From NCBI RefSeq assembly GCF_000359585.1, contig NZ_APMH01000031.1, positions 1 through 52,037 on the forward strand: a DNA stretch of 52,037 nucleotides, read 5' to 3'. Position numbers and translations under genes: made by a program. Source of the DNA: Clostridium tyrobutyricum DSM 2637 = ATCC 25755 = JCM 11008 (GTDB taxonomy: Bacteria; Bacillota; Clostridia; Clostridiales; Clostridiaceae). The notes beneath the pieces were generated by a model. That model had not been told where the DNA came from and searched no databases. It was given only the letters and a program-made list of their open reading frames with translations. Positions 49,299-52,037 of the stretch are shown in pieces. Within the stretch, counting starts at the first letter, position 1, and every line of letters starts with the position of its first letter.

Positions 49299-49736
49299 AT
49301 GATAAATATTCATGCACGAGTAAAACACCTTATCCAAAAATATGATACAAGAGATCCTGAAAGAATAATTAACTATTTGGGTATAGACTTACGGTATGAA
49401 GATATAGGAGAAAAAGCTAAGGGGTTTTACATTAGTCTAGTAACAAATAAATATATAGTTATTAATAATAAATTAGATGAACATGAGAAAAACATTGTAT
49501 TGGCACATGAATTAGGACATGCTTTGCTACATTACCATAAATCCACATGTTATCTAAGAGAATACACATTATTCCCGAGAGGTAGAATTGAAAATGAAGC
49601 TAATAAATTTGCAGCTGAATTATTGATTGATGAAAAAAATATTGAAAAATGTTATATAGAAGGTATATCTATAAAGCAATTAGCTTGTTATTATGGAGTG
49701 CCAAAGCAATTAATTAAATACAAATTTAATTATTAA
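49299..49736 (+). CDS. immA: ImmA/IrrE-type metalloprotease
   Basis: ATG 49299 has GAGGTG eight bases upstream; the longer frame overlaps the repressor end. The 145-aa protein has the zinc motif HELGH at residues 70-74 within VLAHELGHALLH and a later EANKFAAELLI, matching the ImmA/IrrE family. It would cleave the repressor on an inducing signal. It overlaps no other gene and is co-transcribed with the repressor. Confidence 0.88.
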   Translation: MINIHARVKHLIQKYDTRDPERIINYLGIDLRYEDIGEKAKGFYISLVTNKYIVINNKLDEHEKNIVLAHELGHALLHYHKSTCYLREYTLFPRGRIENEANKFAAELLIDEKNIEKCYIEGISIKQLACYYGVPKQLIKYKFNY

Positions 49737-49755
49737 TAGAAAGACGGTAAATTTA

Positions 49756-50520
49756 ATGCGTTTTTTTAACCACAAGATATTGAATAAAATATACAATTTT
49801 TTTATTGTATTTCTTTCACTTTTAGCAGTTATTTTATGTTTCTTAGACTTAGTAAACAAAATAAATATATCTATAAAACCATATAATTATATAGACAATG
49901 TAATCTTAATTGTTTTTACAATTGATTACTTCACAAGATTTATAATTTCTAAGAATAAAAAGAAATTCTTTATAAATAATATATTTGATTTAATTGCTAT
50001 AATTCCTTTTAGTTCAGTGTTTAGAGCTACTAGGCTTCTTAGATTTATAAAACTAATTAGATTAACTAAATTTTTTAGACTGCTAAGGCTTTTGGCTTTT
50101 ATGGAAAAGTTTAAAAATCATGCTAAAAATTTTCTATATACAAATGGATTAATATATTTAATATATACTAATTTAGTAACCATAACAGCTGGAGCGTTCT
50201 CTATATACTTCTTTGAAAAAGGAATAACTGTAAAATCTCTAGGAGATGCTTTTTGGTGGAGTTTTGTCACAGCAACTACTGTCGGGTATGGTGATATATC
50301 TCCAAAAACTACAGCTGGAAGAATAACTGCAGGTGTTCTTATGATAATGGGTATAGGATTCATAAGTTTACTTACTGGTACTATATCAACGTACTTTATA
50401 AATAAAACAAGTAATCAACATAGTGGAACTTCTTTAAAACAAAATTATGAAGATCTTCCAAAGGAAGCTCAAAATGAAATTGAAAATTTTATTTCTTATA
50501 TAAGAAATAAATATAAATAG
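49756..50520 (+). CDS. voltage-gated-type potassium channel
   Basis: The 254-aa protein has six membrane segments. S4 (residues 90-111) carries a basic residue at every third position (R90, R93, R96, K99, R102, K105, R108, R111), the classic voltage sensor. The pore holds the filter TTVGYGD at 174-180 and the last helix runs to about 213, followed by a short cytoplasmic tail with a coiled-coil end. It sits in the lysogenic operon after the protease. A phage-encoded channel may change membrane potential, perhaps to exclude other phages; this is inference. The ribosome binding site is weak. Confidence 0.9.
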   Translation: MRFFNHKILNKIYNFFIVFLSLLAVILCFLDLVNKINISIKPYNYIDNVILIVFTIDYFTRFIISKNKKKFFINNIFDLIAIIPFSSVFRATRLLRFIKLIRLTKFFRLLRLLAFMEKFKNHAKNFLYTNGLIYLIYTNLVTITAGAFSIYFFEKGITVKSLGDAFWWSFVTATTVGYGDISPKTTAGRITAGVLMIMGIGFISLLTGTISTYFINKTSNQHSGTSLKQNYEDLPKEAQNEIENFISYIRNKYK

Positions 50521-50580
50521 TGTATCAGTATAAATTTACCAAATACAGATTATACTAAATTATAGGAAGGAATGAATGTA

Positions 50581-50916
50581 ATGTCTGATACAGATAAGAT
50601 ATTAAAACAAATTTTAAAAAGTCAGGAACAATTCCAAAAATCTCAAGAGAAAATACAAGAAGATATAGGATTAATCAAAACTCAGCAGAAAGAACATGGT
50701 GAAATATTATCCGCACTAAAATCTGCCTCTGAATTCCATAAAGCTGACGTTGACAATTTAACTCACCAAATCGCAGAGACTCAAGGTACAGTTAAAAATA
50801 TGTCTGATAAAATGGATAAAAATTTCTCTGACTTAAATGAGACAAATAAATCCCTGCTTGAAATGTATGGTACTCATGAAGCAGAAATAAGAACTTTAAG
50901 ACGTAAACCAGTTTAA
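50581..50916 (+). CDS. coiled-coil protein of the lysogeny operon
   Basis: ATG 50581 is about ten bases after AGGAAGG. The 111-aa product is a long coiled coil (KILKQILKSQEQFQKSQEKI; QQKEHGEILSALKSASEF; TQGTVKNMSDKMDKNFSDLN) ending in AEIRTLRRKP. Similar short coiled-coil proteins occur near Firmicute integrases; function unknown. Confidence 0.65.
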   Translation: MSDTDKILKQILKSQEQFQKSQEKIQEDIGLIKTQQKEHGEILSALKSASEFHKADVDNLTHQIAETQGTVKNMSDKMDKNFSDLNETNKSLLEMYGTHEAEIRTLRRKPV

Positions 50917-50940
50917 AAAACATTTATAATAAAAATTAAT

Positions 50941-50970
50941 TAGGAGTATATCTCCTATATTTTTTGATTT
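50941..50970 (+). terminator. intrinsic terminator before the integrase
   Basis: TAGGAG/CTCCTA with a 5-base loop is followed by TATTTTTTGATTTT on the plus strand. It ends the lysogeny operon, so the integrase is transcribed separately. Confidence 0.7.
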
Positions 50971-50975
50971 TATAG

Positions 50976-50989
50976 CGAACATAAGTTTG
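50976..50989 (+). promoter_or_regulatory. possible LexA (SOS) box upstream of the integrase
   Basis: CGAACATAAGTTTG matches the Gram-positive LexA box CGAAC-N4-GTTCG with one mismatch and lies 18 bases before the integrase start, where it could block transcription until DNA damage. Confidence 0.4.
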
Positions 50990-51007
50990 TATTTAGGAGG
51001 TATTAAA

Positions 51008-52037
51008 ATGGCAAGAAAAACTAACTTTGAAGTTAACGGTTCTCAGTATTATAGAATTACAGCTGTAATTGGTCGCAACAGTAAAGGCTCATTAATAAGA
51101 AAACAATTTTATGGGAAAACCAAAAAAGAAGCTGAAGATAAGAAAAATGAATACTTAAATGGTGTAAAAAGTGGTCTAAAGTTAGATTCTCAAAATATAA
51201 CCTTAGGTGAATTAATGCACTTGTGGTTATTTGAAGTAATTAAATTAAAAATAAAAGCTTCTTCATTTGAAAAATATGAAGGCATATATAGAAATTATAT
51301 TAAAGATACTGCCATTGGAATATTAAAAATATGTGATTTAAAGAGTATACAAATTCAAAAATATTACAACAAATTACATGAAAATAATAAAAGCAGTAAT
51401 GTAATAAAAAACTTAAATAAATTGTTAAAACAATTTTTAAACTATGCCGTAGATGAAGGTTACATTATAAAAAATCCTTGCTGGGGTAATAAGATAGTTA
51501 TACCAGAACAAAATATTGCTAAAAAAGATGAAATAAAAATATTTACAGATGGAGAAATTTCTCAATTAGAAAAAGTTCTAAGAACTAGTCGATTAAAAGG
51601 CTTGATATTAACAGCATTAACTACAGGGTTAAGACAAGGTGAGCTTCTAGCTCTTACATGGGATGATATAGATTTGGATAAAGGTGAAATAAGTGTTAAT
51701 AAATCTATAAAAAGAGTAAACATCATAAAATCTGATGATTCAAAAGAAAACAAAATATTGATTCAACCACCAAAAACTATAAATAGTAATAGAGTTGTTC
51801 CTATTCCATCAGAATTAATCCCAATTTTAAAACAACATCATTTGAAACAGAAATTAGAAAAAATTAAAGCTGGTGAAGAATATGAAGATAAAAATCTTGT
51901 TTTTCCTACCGCACTTGGAAAACCTATAGATGCCAAAAACTTATTTAGAAGCTATAAAAACTTATTAATAAAAGCAGGTATAAAACATAAAAAATTTCAT
52001 TGTTTAAGACATACTTATGCTTCAAAATTATTTGCAA
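51008..52037 (+). CDS. int: tyrosine-recombinase integrase, truncated by the window
   Basis: ATG 51008 follows AGGAGG by about seven bases. The reading frame stays open to the window end (343 codons). The N-terminal domain binds arm sites (QYYRITAVIGRNSKGSLIRK), the core SAM-like domain follows, and the catalytic domain shows TTGLRQGELLALTWDDIDLD with the first Arg and CLRHTYASKLFA with the HxLRH box. The catalytic Tyr lies beyond the window. It would recombine the att site in a tRNA gene. Confidence 0.95.
   Translation, partial: MARKTNFEVNGSQYYRITAVIGRNSKGSLIRKQFYGKTKKEAEDKKNEYLNGVKSGLKLDSQNITLGELMHLWLFEVIKLKIKASSFEKYEGIYRNYIKDTAIGILKICDLKSIQIQKYYNKLHENNKSSNVIKNLNKLLKQFLNYAVDEGYIIKNPCWGNKIVIPEQNIAKKDEIKIFTDGEISQLEKVLRTSRLKGLILTALTTGLRQGELLALTWDDIDLDKGEISVNKSIKRVNIIKSDDSKENKILIQPPKTINSNRVVPIPSELIPILKQHHLKQKLEKIKAGEEYEDKNLVFPTALGKPIDAKNLFRSYKNLLIKAGIKHKKFHCLRHTYASKLFA

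Noticed and set aside
1-52037. CRISPR array, rRNA or complete tRNA
   Set aside because: No spaced repeat array, no rRNA sequence and only a tRNA 3' fragment at the left edge were found on reading both strands.

Overview
The window is almost entirely one temperate-phage genome integrated in a low-GC, endospore-forming Firmicute, most likely a Clostridium (sensu lato). The evidence is the strongly AT-rich DNA, near-perfect AGGAGG ribosome binding sites, frequent TTG/GTG starts, a Spo0E-like sporulation regulator, and a full set of siphovirus-type genes. Base 1 lies in the 3' end of a tRNA (T arm plus acceptor strand), a typical attachment-site duplicate. The tyrosine integrase runs off the right edge, so the prophage spans nearly the whole window and its other att site lies just beyond it.

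Layout, left to right. 1-300: att/tRNA fragment. 300-5500: accessory cargo, namely an AbiC-like abortive-infection protein, an unrecognised two-gene pair, an orphan adenine methyltransferase, a guanidine-I riboswitch controlling a Gdx guanidinium exporter, and a secreted NlpC/P60 hydrolase. 5690-7460: lysis (LLH holin, GH25 endolysin, XhlA-like protein). 7640-19390: tail tip, baseplate and tape measure. 19430-22800: an accessory island splitting the tail operon, with Arc-like and antirepressor genes, an antisense small RNA, a lipoprotein and two related membrane proteins, each unit with its own promoter or terminator. 22800-33230: tail tube and chaperones, connectors, capsid, scaffold, portal and terminase, all on the minus strand. 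No tail sheath is present, so the virion is siphovirus-like.

33300-36200 holds small regulatory genes (KTSC, BC1881, Spo0E-like, an HTH protein), a late-activator-like gene, and a probable activator-dependent late promoter preceded by four 11-bp-phased TGTCCCA repeats. 36500-48400 is the early region: nucleases, a helicase loader, a replication initiator carrying 12-bp iterons (probable origin), an MBL-fold protein, RecT, a Rad50/SbcC-like ATPase, a sigma factor, an excisionase-like protein and HTH regulators. 48450-52037 is the lysogeny switch: divergent Xre regulators with TTTGGCAACT operator repeats and a consensus lytic promoter, an ImmA/IrrE protease, a voltage-gated-type potassium channel, a coiled-coil protein and the integrase, which has a LexA-box-like site upstream.

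No single gene block is demonstrably a new system. The strongest candidates for new biology are the unrecognised pair at 1206-2987, the Arc/antirepressor/antisense-RNA island inside the tail operon, the phased-repeat late promoter, and the three plus-strand mini-genes embedded in minus-strand operons. All functional calls come from reading motifs by eye; no database search was run.
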